DNA of 64,000 bases from Anthoceros angustus (taxonomy: Eukaryota; Streptophyta; Anthocerotopsida; Anthocerotales; Anthocerotaceae), in assembly GCA_010909165.1 (NCBI GenBank), contig MU008213.1, forward strand, positions 47,481-111,480, in the 5' to 3' direction. A program made the position numbers and the translations under genes. A model generated the notes under the pieces. It made no database searches, had not been told where the DNA came from, and was given only the letters and a program-made list of their open reading frames with translations. Numbering within the stretch: the stretch's first letter is position 1; the number at the start of each line of letters is the position of its first letter. Positions 35,591 through 46,126 of the stretch are shown in pieces.

Positions 35591-36690
35591 AGATGTACCT
35601 CAAGGGACGTGATCTATCCTATAGTCAATACCGAATGGGTGGCTCCAATAGTGGTAGTACTAAGAGGCGCCAGCAAACCGAGTTTGTCAGATCGAGAAGG
35701 TTGAATAAGGTCACCAAGAAGGATCACTTTCCGCTACCCTTCATCGATAATATCCTCGATCCGTCGCAGTGTAATGGCGATTCATTCCTAGATGGGTACT
35801 GCATAATCACCGCACCTTAGGGAGAGCGATTGGCCTCGACCGCTTTTACAACCGATCGGGGACATATGCTTACAAGCGCACGGTTGACGGAGCACTGGTC
35901 CTTCATGCGAGCCATCAAAATTTTCAAGGACTTCCTCGCGACTTTATGGAAGTTTTCCGACGACTTCCGATTCAAGGACCATCCGTCCGCACCTCCGAAG
36001 TGCTCGGAGGTCGAACCACGCAATTATGCTCGCATCCGTAAAAGTGCTACTGCATGTCGAGGGAATTGCATCGAATTTTCAAGCCGAGGTATAGAAGTAG
36101 ATCCGACAAGGTAAAGGTCATCGCCACCCTTAGAGCACCAATAACGCTAAAGGAACTCCGTGGGTTCCCGGGATGGTCGCATAGACGCTTGCTCCAAATT
36201 TCGCCAAGCGGCCGCCCCACTAACGAGCTTGTTAAGGAAGGATCGAGTGGGAATGGACGACGAACGGAGGAAGCATTTCGTGACTTACGCACACATCGCT
36301 ACAGCCCCACGCTAAAGGACCGGATCGAGTAAGAAGTTCCACGCTGCTGATGTTTCAAAGATTTGCAATTGGTCGGCCCAGCCGGATGAGAAGAAGAAGG
36401 ATTTTCCGATCTACTATGCCGAGACAACTAACGGACGCGACGAAAGTATACCACCACGGAGCGCAAGCATGGAATGGTTTACTCGAAATTCGACACTACC
36501 TCCTCTCGTATGAATTTGTGTTCCATGTTGACCACTTTGCCTTGAAACACCTTGTGAATAAACTCGACCTTTCGGACGATAGCACGCTGGATCTTGCCGT
36601 GAGTTTACCTTCACAAAGGAAACGAGAGGGTAGGAAGCATATCAATGCCGACTTCATATCTCGATTGAAAGGTGGAACGACCAGAAGATG
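35590..36690 (+). pseudogene. RT and RNase H of giant-LTR Ty3, frameshifted
   Basis: RLNKVTKKDHFPLPFIDNIL near 35696-35760 is the N-terminal RT block of Ty3/gypsy elements, with SFLDGY soon after. A shifted frame gives an FTTDRGTYAYKR-like phrase at 35850. DDF near 35955-35965 is the likely remnant of the catalytic pair. VKVIATLRAPITLKELRGFP (36110-36170) starts the RT-RNase H connection. RNase H follows, with WNGLLEIRHYLLSYEFVFHV and DHFALKHLVNK (36470-36565), then HINADFISRL (36640-36670). Order and spacing match the Ty3 family. Several frame changes prevent translation. Confidence 0.9.
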
Positions 36691-36694
36691 ACTT

Positions 36695-37913
36695 CCGATG
36701 AGACACTGTCAGGAGTTGCAAACCAAAAGTGAAGCCGGGCCTCAAGGAGGAGCCAGATCGATTGAGAAGGGAGGTGGCTTCACAAGACCAACATATCGTG
36801 AGATATACGATTATCTTGGCACGGGCCAAATTCCTCCACATCTTCCAAGAGATTCAAAGCGTCCACTACTCCGACTATCTACACGGCACAAGAACTTTAT
36901 ACCGAGTCCCGACGGTGGAGCGGTTATGGGTACGCAAGTGAGCGGAGTCCCGAGCTTTTACACGAAGAGGCGGAGGTCATTATGCCGCATGTCACATGCA
37001 GGAAAATTTTGAGGTCGGCTATTGGTGGCCTACAATGTACAAGGATGCCAAGGAGTTCGTGAAACCGTGACGCTGCCAAAGGGTCGGCAAGCCAACGAAC
37101 AACCCAATGGCCCCTTGTCCCCATACTTGCACCGCACCATTCGAGAAATGGGGAATCGATTTTGTCGCCCTATCCACCCCAAAACCAAGGCTCGCCAAAA
37201 CCAATACATCCCGTGGCCACAGACATCAGACACGGATGGTAGCGCACGCACGCAGATTCGTCACGCCGTGATTCTGCTCGAGCAAATCACTCACCGATAT
37301 GGCACGAGCCGGGTCTGATGAGGAACACATTTCAATCGTAATCTCAACATGACCAACCACTTCAACGTCGATCATGTGAAGTCCACGCCTTATAACCCAA
37401 AAGCCAATGGTAAAAGGCAAATGGCTTGTTGTGCAAGATCCTAACCAAACTCACGCCGCTATATGATCGATATGAAACCGTGATTCAAGACTGGGCATCG
37501 ACCGCTGAAAAGGTGACAACGCAGAACTCAGACCTTACATTTCACCCGTCATGCCAATAGAATTCAAGTTCCCACCGAGAATACAGAACCAAGTCGAATG
37601 CCGTGGAGGAATTGGAAAGGTTGGTGGGTTTCAGACACAGAGGACAGAGAACAAGCCTCCAAGTTATGCGGGATGTCCAAAAGGAGGAAGGAGTGGCACG
37701 ATAAGATCAAGAAGACGTTGTTCCCGGGATCCGCTTTACTATATGATAACCGATACATGCATTTTCCGTAAATTACATCTCGGATGGACCCCTTCGAGTT
37801 TCAAGTTTTCAACGGATCAATTCAACTCAATTTTAGTGACCACGCCAACGGTCAACGGTTTATTAAATATTACAATAAGTTGGCGAGGACGCCAACAAAT
37901 GAGAAGGAGTATG
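36695..37913 (+). pseudogene. Integrase and C-terminal tail of giant-LTR Ty3
   Basis: Shifted frames read HYAACHMQENFEVGYWWP and YKDAKEFV (36.97-37.07 kb), the zinc-binding N terminus. FEKWGIDFV follows near 37140-37165 with the first catalytic Asp. NHFNVDHVKSTPYNPKANG (37.35-37.41 kb) is the block that precedes the catalytic Glu; the Glu itself is lost or shifted. The tail includes LLYDNRYMHFP and QRFIKYYNKLARTPTNEKEY (37.73-37.91 kb), resembling the C-terminal domain of plant Ty3 Pol, and it runs to the edge of the 3' LTR. GAGAAGGAG at 37901-37909 may serve as the polypurine tract. Confidence 0.85.
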
Positions 37914-39413
37914 TGGAAGACCACATGAACTAACCGCCTCTCAAGTGTGGATGAACGATTTTTTTGTTTTGGAGTGTAGAAAAGTGCTTTGAGAATCGCC
38001 GAAGGTCTTTTATGGAATGGTCCTTGGCCCTTGGAGATAATAATTTTTTTTTGACCTTAGGTTTGACCTGCAGGTGGGTAGAAATAGAGTCCTTGGGTGG
38101 GAATTTTAGAATAAAAAGGTGTCTATATATGCTAGGGATGCTCACCACAGCCATGCCAGTGGGGTGGTGGCTAGTTCCACCACGGGCCGAGAAACGGACG
38201 CATGCACTGTGGGAATTTACAACCCTAGTGGCGAGCTACCACGGAAAACCGAGAAGGCACACCCAAGACCGCGAGCGACCGGAGGCGCGGAAGCAGCAAG
38301 AGCAGGGCCACGCGAGCACGCAGCAGGGGAAGCCACGCGTGGCACGCCGGCGGAGAGAAATCGGCGAAAGAGCGCGAGGAGCGCGGGAAGGAGGAGACGG
38401 CGAGGTTCTTCTCTCAGCAGTGAGTTTGGGAAACAACGAGAAAAGGAGAGAGCCCGAGTCGTCACTCACGCAGGCCCAACATGGACCATCGGAAAGTGAG
38501 AGCGGCACCGTGTGAGCCGGTCTCAAGTTCATGGAGAAGAAATGGTGTTACAACCCGATTGGTGCAAGAGTGCGCCCGCAATTAAGGACCAAGTCGCAAG
38601 AGGGTGACGCGAGGAAAAGGCCGCAAACTGGATTTGGCCTTTCGAGCAGCAGTATGGGCGAAGCATCGAGGATGGGAGCTTGATTGACCCCAGAGAAAGA
38701 AGACTTTGAGCCGCAGCTGGCGCCATGAAGCCTGGGGAAGTGAGTGAACAATGGATGGGTGACTCGCCAACTCGTTCTCACCGTGGGATTGGCCAAATGG
38801 ATTTTGTGTTTCGTAACCGGTTGGATCATATGGCGGATCACTTCGGTTTTTCTTCACGAGGTGGTCAAGGTACACAAATTGATTGGGGAGGATGATTTTG
38901 AAAGAGCCTGAGGAGAGGCGAATTTCTCTTCCCTCGCCCTCCTTGATTTCTTTTCGATTCATGTATTTGCATTCGTGTTTAACGGAGTTGAAGTCGTGGT
39001 CTTCATGGAAGTGGGGAACTCAAGGTAGAGGAGAGGAGAAGGAGGATTCAAAGGATTCCAAAGTAGCTTGGGAGTGCGCCTCGAAGTTAAGAGGTGGGAA
39101 GTTTCCAAGGGTAAGAAGGAAGGGCGACGTCGAACGGGTCCAAGAAGGAAGGAGGACAGCAGAAGAGGAACCCAACCACACCTGTGGTCACCAAAGATCA
39201 GCAGGAACGCGTAAGGAGGAGAAAATAAAGGGAATGGCAAGTTGTGCCCTCCTGTGGGGATGAATCCGCCGCTAGGAGAGAGGGAAGAGGAGAGTGGCAA
39301 ACCAACCCCTAGGAGAGAGGGGTTAACGATAGCCAGTCCGCCGGAGCTCCGGACATTTTTGGCGACATTTCACCGAACTGTCAAGGTGGGATAGAGACAC
39401 AACGAGAATTGTT

Positions 39414-40063
39414 GTGGAGGCGGATGGGCAAGGGACAGCCCAATTTGGGATTTGGTGGTTTGACTTCGCCATGGCTCAGACGCAGCGGATCTCCTCGATC
39501 AGCCATGGCTCTCACCGGCCGAGTGTGCAAGGCCAAGAGAAGTTGCTCAAGGAGAAGTTGGAGAGCCCGAAGGAGAACAAGGTGGCCGAGGAGCGCAGAC
39601 GGAGTGCGGCCCTATGCAAGGCACAGGAGCTAAGGCCATGTCCACCAACAGAGGCCTTAGTAAATCAGTCAAGGGGCGATGCTACAATTGAAGAGCTTCA
39701 AGATGAGGTCTCGCGAGTCCTGTGAACAATGGAAACAATGGCGCCCGAGAAATTCAAGAAGTCATGGAGAGATACAAGCGAGAGAGAGATGAAGCTAGCC
39801 GAGTCAAGAGAGAGGTGGCCAAACCAAGAAAGGCGAGCCACAGCAGAGCCAAGCAACCACCGTGGGGAAAACCACCACGGTGGCTAAACCGCCACCGCCG
39901 CGGGAGGAACCGAGGTGGGGAAGTCACCGTGAGCGTCGCAGATGGAGGGACGATCCGGAGAATCAAGGCCGCCTGGATTGTCCACGGAGGAGAGGGTAAG
40001 GACCTCGTAGTCAAGAGCGACAGTACGGCCCGGATGAGGATGCTCAGCTTCGCCGCATGGTGA
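39414..40063 (+). pseudogene. LTR-internal coiled-coil ORF (3' copy)
   Basis: Two adjoining frames (39414-39725 and 39722-40063) together give about 215 residues. They hold KLLKEKLESPKENKVAEERR, GDATIEELQDEVSRVL, then EIQEVMERYKRERDEASRVK and a basic tail WLNRHRRGRNRGG. The pattern is a charged coiled coil followed by an Arg-rich segment, seen in the same order in the 5' LTR. It may be a captured or element-specific gene carried inside the LTR. The function is unknown, and a shadow of GA-rich repeat DNA cannot be excluded. Confidence 0.45.
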
Positions 40064-40851
40064 GCGTGCTCACTCTAAATGTGTATGTGGTTGTTGGGAC
40101 AGGAGGGGCGTAAACTATCCACATCTTGACGCCACGCCACTACGCTGGTTCTTCCGAACGGAGGCGCCTACCTCCAAGTGGTGATCGAGGAAATGAGCGA
40201 GGCAGCTGTGGCATGGAGGGAGGAGCACACGGTGGTTGTCCAAATGAGGAGCGGAAACAGAGGGCCTATAGACAACCGCCCAAGGCTGGAAGACGCCAAG
40301 AAACCGCAGCAAGTGAGAGCGAGGTGGAGGTTTTGGGGAGAATCGCCGATCGAGGCGGTGAGAGCGAGCGGTCCCTACCGTAGGCTAGGCAAAGAATCAT
40401 GACGCACTGATTTTAGGAGAGCGACATCATAGGACCGGGCTTTTTGGGGTAGGGATAGGATGTTTTGAGGACCCTGGAGTTTAATTGCAGGGAGCCGTGG
40501 TAGGAGCCAATTTTTAGACACTAGAGAAGTGAGTTGTGGACCACAATGAATGTATAAGAGACCCTTGAGAGTCTCTCAATGCATAATTTCGTGTGAACTT
40601 CCGTGTTGAAGCTATGCGCGAGGTTGATTGGAGACGCGATCAAGATCAAACTCGCCGATGCACTTCTCTCACAAGAAGGCCGGAAGATCCTCGGATGGTC
40701 GAGAGCGGAGTGGCCCACGCCTGGGTGACGGAAGGCAGCGCACGAAAAAGAGGTAGGAATTGCTGGCCGAGGCGGAATCGCCGAAGGCGATCGCCCAAGC
40801 ACCGGGGTTTTTCCCGATCCCTTTCCCGACCGCCACTGTGTTTATTCCATG

Positions 40852-41105
40852 AGGAGGGGTCTGTGGCCCAAGGAGGGGTCTGTGGCCCAAGGAGGGGTCT
40901 GTGGTGCAAGGAGGGGTCTGTCCCAAGAGGGGTCTGGTGAGGGGTCTGTGACCCAAGGAGGTCTGTCCAAGGAGGGGTCTGTGGTGACCTCCCCAAGGAG
41001 GGGTCTGAGCCCAAGGAGGGGTCTGCCAGGAGTCTGTGGTACCAAGGAGGGGTCTGTGTGGCCCAAGGAGGGGTCTGTGACCCAAGGAGGTCTGTGGCCT
41101 GTGGA
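40852..41105 (+). repeat. About 20-bp tandem repeat, ~14 units
   Basis: Degenerate units around AAGGAGGGGTCTGTGGCCC lie in the 3' LTR. The matching array in the 5' LTR has about five units. Confidence 0.9.
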
Positions 41106-41545
41106 GGTGAAGAGTGCATTAGGAAGAGGAAGGTTCTCAAGGGGTATGAGTGCGCTACCGTGAGGGATTGTGAGAGTGTGAGGGAAAATCGAAATGCAAG
41201 AGGTGGAAGTGGTGGGATCGCAAATTCTAGAGGTAGAGTGAGGTATATAGGTGTTGTATGCCCATAGCCCCAAGGTCCGCGCTGAAGCCGTGACAACAGA
41301 CCCCGCGAAGGCGCGTGGGGGGGACCCGCCATGGTCGAACCGCCCACCTCGGTGGCTAATCTACCACTGGTGGGTTTGGGTAGGTAGCCGGAGAAGGTGG
41401 GGTAGTGAGCGACGGGAAGGTCCAGATCCATAGATTCGTAACACCTGACACAAAACCATTCCCTTGGGATCGAATCCTAGGACTATAACGACATAGAGGG
41501 TAAATGTGGCCTCTTTGCGCTCTTGGATGCAAAACCCATTCCACA

Positions 41546-41550
41546 AGAGG
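41546..41550 (+). other. Target site duplication, right copy (AGAGG)
   Basis: Matches 28742-28746 exactly and directly follows the CA end of the 3' LTR. Confidence 0.92.
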
Positions 41551-43130
41551 GTTGGAAGGAACCTCCTTTAGGATACCTAGCTGTTTTTGATGATCCTATT
41601 CCCCTTGTATCACTTTACTCACAAGTTGTATACAAGGCAACCATAGATCCAGAAGAACCCCTTACCTTAAAACAAGCTTTCTCTTCTCCTGAAAAAGACT
41701 TATGGAAGGTAGCTGTAGATTCTGAATATAATTCTCTCATTAGTAACTCTACATGGGAATTGGTTAAGCCACCTAAGGGTAGGAAGATAGTCACCAACAA
41801 ATGGGTATTCAAAATTAAGAGAAAAGGAGATGGTTCCATTGAGAGATACAAAGCACGTCTAGTAGCCAGAGGCTTTACCCAGATCCCTGGTCTAGACTAT
41901 ATCCCTTGGGCTACCTATGCACCAGTAGCCAAATTTGCCACACTTCGAATGATATTTGCCTTAGCCGCACAACATGATCTTGAGCTCCATATGATGGATG
42001 TGAAGACAACATATTTATATACTGCAAGAGGAAATATACATGAGACAACCTGAGGGTTATGAAGTTAAAGGCAAAGAAGATTGGGTATGCCAACTCATCA
42101 AAGGCTTATATGGCCTGGCGGTCGAGAAAATTGGAACTTAACAATTTATGTTAAGCTTGTTGGAAAAGGATTCAAGCAAAGCCAGGCTGATGCTTGCCTC
42201 TATATCCTTATATCCGGCAAATCAATATTCTATCTTCTACTTTATGTAGATGATGTCTTTATGGCAACAAACTCTCCATCTCTCCTAGCTGAAACAAAAG
42301 CATGGCTTAAGACACTTTTTGAGATGTCTGATTTAGGAGAAATGCCATATGCACTTGGAGTTAATATTGTACGAGATAGGAGCAATAAGACCCTAAGGGT
42401 CGTTCAATCCAAGTACATCAAGAAGAGTTTAGTTAAATTTGGGCTTGAGGATGCTAAGCCTGCACCTACACCATTTGCTAGTGGGTGGCTTACCTCATAT
42501 GAGTCCCAAAAGCAATTTGAAAGCAAGAGATGCTAGGTCCCATATCGACATGCAGCTGGCATTCTTATATATTTAAGCAATTTTACAAGACCGGATATTG
42601 CTTTTGAAGTTAGCTCCATCACAATTTGGAAAATCCGACGTGAGCATTGGATGTCGATGAAAGCGCATATCTTAAAGGTACTATGCACACAGGACTGACG
42701 TTCAAGCATTCACCCGACATAGAGAAGTTAACCTTAACAGCTTATCTATCCTATCAGCGTCCAGGATTGGACCCCAACCAATATCTGGTCAAGTAAGAAA
42801 CAACCATAGCCTTGTCAAGCCGGTCAAAGTATAGAGTATTACCTCATTGTAAAGACATAGTATGGACTAGGCTAGTTTTGGTGAACTTCATCACAAGCAA
42901 GATAAGCCTACCTCATTGTTGAATGATAGTCGGGGAGCTATAGCCTTGTCAAGGAACCTTGTCTTCCTCTAGAACAAAACATATTCTTTAAATATCATTA
43001 CATTAGAGAAAATTAGAGGATAAAACTATAGATATTAGTTATGTTCAAACTTTAGATAATGCGGTGATTTATTGACCAAGTCATTAGGAATTGAACTCCA
43101 TAAAAACACATGAAATGTTTAGGTATTTTG
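41546..43130 (+). pseudogene. copia-2 reverse transcriptase and RNase H (right part)
   Basis: Continuation of copia-2 after the nested insertion; codon phase across the duplicated AGAGG is preserved. An open stretch of about 170 residues holds DLWKVAVDSEYNSLISNSTW, KWVFKIKRKGDGSIERYKAR and [11 protein letters not shown]. After a frame change comes YLLLYVDDVFMATNSP with the catalytic YVDD near 42245. MSDLGEMPYALGVNIVRD follows. From 42536 the RNase H is decayed, with PYRHAAGILIYL, RPDIAFEV and a broken SSKKQ-type motif near 42780. The C-terminal KTH-type text fades at about 43130. No 3' LTR was identified. The RT open frames here are the least broken retroelement frames in the window. Confidence 0.9.
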
Positions 43131-44050
43131 GACACAAACCTACTCGCCTAGAGTTCAACCTATCGACCTATTCTAAGTTTTACGAAACATCTTCCTCGAT
43201 CTCCATGTAATCCAAGTCTTCCACTCCATAGAGTCTCGAATCACATTGGAAAATAATATTAAAATATTAAATATGTTTTTAATTAAACTTTACCCATTTT
43301 TAGCCGAAAACTACTAGACATGAATCATGTGGAAACTCCTCATATAGGTTACCCTCAACATGAAGATTCCTGTCTCAGGGCATATGTAACCCCAAGGTGG
43401 TAAGTCTGCCCCAAATTCCCCTTTCTTATCAGTGATTAGGTAGATTAGTTTATCATAATCTCCAAGGGGAAATTCTCTTCCGGGTTTCCAGAACCCTATA
43501 TTCCCAATCCTATGCTTTTCGTCGGGGCCAGAAAATAATCCTAAAAAATGGGCAAGCTTTAGCAAGAGGAAAATATGTTAAAGCACTTTTTAGTTTTATA
43601 AAAACCATTGCCTACTTTTTTCATTTTCCTCATTTTCCATTTCCTTCTCCTTTTTGCCGCATTTATCCATTAATAAATCTGCAAAAATCAATTTTACTCA
43701 ATTTAAAGGACCCTTTTCTTGGTCACTTAAAATATGCCCACAAACGGGTTTTCAATTGGGTGCCTCTCCCTCACAATGGGGCATCCCCTCAAGTGCCTCC
43801 CTTGTGGGGGTACCATGCTACATGCTACAACCAACAGCCTACTACCTGCTACACACACCTGCTATCTTACTTGAGACCTCACCGCTTCATCAAAGAAGCA
43901 AAGTTTTTCCATGAAGACGTTGAATCAGATAGCAGAACAAGCTCCGGCGATTTCTTCTCCACATAAGCTTTCTGGAATCTCCCTCGACGATCTCTCATCT
44001 GCACACAACCGTGGTAGTGTGGAACATAAAAGTTTGGGCACTCCTACTTT
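43131..44050. other. No gene recognised
   Basis: AT-rich sequence with short frames on both strands. A minus-strand frame of 83 residues (43314-43565) has no recognisable motif. A copia 3' LTR would be expected near its left end, but no repeat partner was seen. Confidence 0.45.
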
Positions 44051-44516
44051 TCGGATCAAAAGGGATCAAACTAGAGCAAAACTGGAGCAGAGCTAAAGCA
44101 AACGGGAGAGAATTGAAGTGAAGTGGAAGAGAATTGTCAGAAGATCTTGAGGCAGTTTGTTGGAGAATGAGGAGTAGAGGGTGAAGGCAATTACGCCAAG
44201 GAAGTAGCTTGAGGTTGCTGCACAAGCAGCTATTGATAGGCTTGTAGAGGCAAAGGCCTGATTATTGGGGACCACCACCAAGTTTGAGGGGAAGGCAAAG
44301 TAATTTGCCACATGTGGGGAAGAAGTGAGACATAAGATGGGTCAAGTGCCCGTAATGGTGGAATTGTGCAAAATCTGTTGCAGGGCTCTAGGTTGGGAGC
44401 TCAGCATGCGAGAAAGGAGCAGCAATCGGTGCAAGGATGGGAGCGAGGAGCTCATGTTGAGGGTGAGCAGCCACAAGGGTTGCAAGAGGGGCCATGGTGG
44501 GGGCACGTGGAAGTAA
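44050..44516 (+). pseudogene. Gag-like fragment, copy B
   Basis: Inverted counterpart of 24.2-24.64 kb. The readable text includes RHKMGQVPVMVELCKICCRA, and upstream frames hold CHMWG/ATCGEE, consistent with a damaged zinc knuckle (C-x2-C-x4-H-x4-C). Weak helical Glu/Gln-rich text precedes it. Which retroelement it belongs to is unclear. Confidence 0.45.
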
Positions 44517-45039
44517 CACGATAATTTTTGAAGGGGAATATACTAACCCCTTACGACACCCCTTGTCACGAGAACACCTTACCTAAAACAAAGATATTAG
44601 CCCTACTTTGATAATGCACACACCCTTTTACGAGGTCATACATGATAAATGCCGCACTTTCAAGTGAACACCCTAGAAATGGAGCACAGTAGGGTGGCTA
44701 CCTTTTTGTAGAATGTTTAGAGGGCTGCCATTTTCATATGTTTAGTACAACCGAAAACTTTTGCTTTGAAGTGGTGGAACACAATAAAAACAATCCTGTA
44801 CTAGAGGGAGTCCCATTTTAATCGTCGTAACAACATTGCAACAAACATCTGCTAAAGGAGGGTGTGGTCATCGGCATCGACAATAGTCATTGAAGAGTGC
44901 GGCCTGGGGACTCATCCATGCCTTGCACCGACACTGAGTCAAGAACCACCGCCATATTCCGGAGGCGGTCCATATCTTCCGCCTCAAAGTTATCGTTCTC
45001 CTCCATTGCTTGCTCGTCTTCAATAGTATCATTCCACAG
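44517..45039. other. No gene recognised
   Basis: AT-rich to neutral composition, with no coding pattern or repeat partner seen. Confidence 0.45.
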
Positions 45040-46126
45040 GCCCACCGTCGGCGGTGTGGGGCCACCAGATCTAGGGTTTTGTGACCCTCATCCAAAAAAA
45101 GGTCGCATGGTCTTCAACCTCGGCACTCAATGCAACCACTTGGGGCAGCAAGGCAATCCTTCTCACTTATGCAAACCTCCTTTGCCCAGGATGGACCCTG
45201 CGATGCGGCTCGAGCGTTAGCTCTTCCTCTGCGTCTGGTAGGACTTGTACACCATGTATGCGTTGTTCAATGTACCCAGCACCTCAAATCGGCTTCAATG
45301 CGATTCCGGCCACATAGTCTTGCCAATGTTGTCGCTCCACACAAGCATCCACAACCCAATCTCCTTCCACGGAGAATGTTTTGACAAGTTTTTCATAAGG
45401 CCTAGCGGGCGTTGGTAAGGGCATACCACCAGCCGTGCGATAGGTGGACCGACTTCTTGGCGACAAGGGTGCCCAATAAGCATCCTTCCATTGTTGAAAG
45501 TCCCATGCATGCGTTAGGCATCATAGGAACCCGATCTCTCGCACTGCTTTAAGACACCATCCCACTGTCACGTACTCGACAGTCTCAAATCCGCCTCTAT
45601 CGTTATTCATGTTTGTCTTGTCCCAGATGAAGGACACCATGCCTCCCTTCCCACACAATTTCCGCATAGACTCCCTGATTGTGTGGGCTTCTTCAACTCC
45701 ATGCAAGACGATAAGCCTGAACTCCTCGCTGGTGGTCTTCTCTTCAAACTACGGCTCCCCAACATGGCCAAATCCATGCTTGTCCATAGGTCCGATGTCA
45801 AAGCCACGGGGCGTCCATGACAAGCAAAGTGTATCTCCTCCATAACGCATGTCAAGAACATTCGTCCTTGATGCAGTCTTGGACACGCTTTTGATCGATG
45901 GAGCGTTGAAAGCGTGGAGTCCCTCTTGCAAGTCCTCGCTAAAGGCCTGCTCATTCTCCAAGCCCTTCCAATTATTGATCTCAAATATGAAATGGCGAAA
46001 CTCCTGGGAAGTTTCGACAGACCTCCATCCTTCAATTCTTTGCGCATGCAATCCGAATGGTCGTGAAGAATATCCTATACTTTTCCACGAAAGGACTATT
46101 ATTGCAACAACGCTGGCTGGCGTCAT
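45040..46126 (-). pseudogene. Possible N4/N6 DNA methyltransferase remnant
   Basis: Read leftward, 46126-45749 and then 45706-45521 give a continuous protein with one frame change near 45745. It includes WRSVETSQEFRHFIFEINNW, KSVSKTASRTNVLDMRYGGD, then EEFRLIVLHGVEEAHTIRES, LCGKGGMVSFIWDKT and GFETVEYVTVGW. After a stop near 45520 it resumes with RPYEKLVKTFSVEGDWVVDA followed by a Cys-Val pair. The order (a GG-M-V block, then a KPYE-L...GD-VVDA block at the C-terminal side) resembles beta-class N4/N6 methyltransferases, in which the AdoMet motif follows the catalytic half. No clear DPPY was found; its place may be corrupted near 45.79 kb. The family call is tentative. The non-repetitive protein character indicates former coding sequence. 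Confidence 0.4.

Larger units (their letters stand above)
28747..41545 (+). mobile_element. Ty3/gypsy retrotransposon with giant LTRs, nested in copia-2
   Basis: A complete insertion of about 12.8 kb, bounded by AGAGG on both sides and by LTRs that start TGGAAG and end CCACA. The internal region is only about 5.6 kb and carries a primer site, Gag, RT, RNase H and integrase in Ty3 order. The LTRs are 3.55 and 3.63 kb, together more than half of the element. The coding region is riddled with frame changes. It inserted into the segment of copia-2 just before RT, and removing it with one AGAGG restores the copia frame. Confidence 0.93.
37914..41545 (+). repeat. 3' giant LTR (3,632 bp)
   Basis: Partner of 28747-32294. 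It starts TGGAAGACCACAT and ends CCATTCCACA. It is longer mainly because the 20-bp array at 40852-41105 is expanded, while it has lost bases at many other places. It contains the better-preserved coiled-coil frames at 39.41-40.06 kb. Confidence 0.92.

Noticed and set aside
35226-35603. 125-residue minus-strand frame
   Set aside because: It is antisense to the Ty3 RT-proximal region and is a shadow of the plus-strand retroelement.
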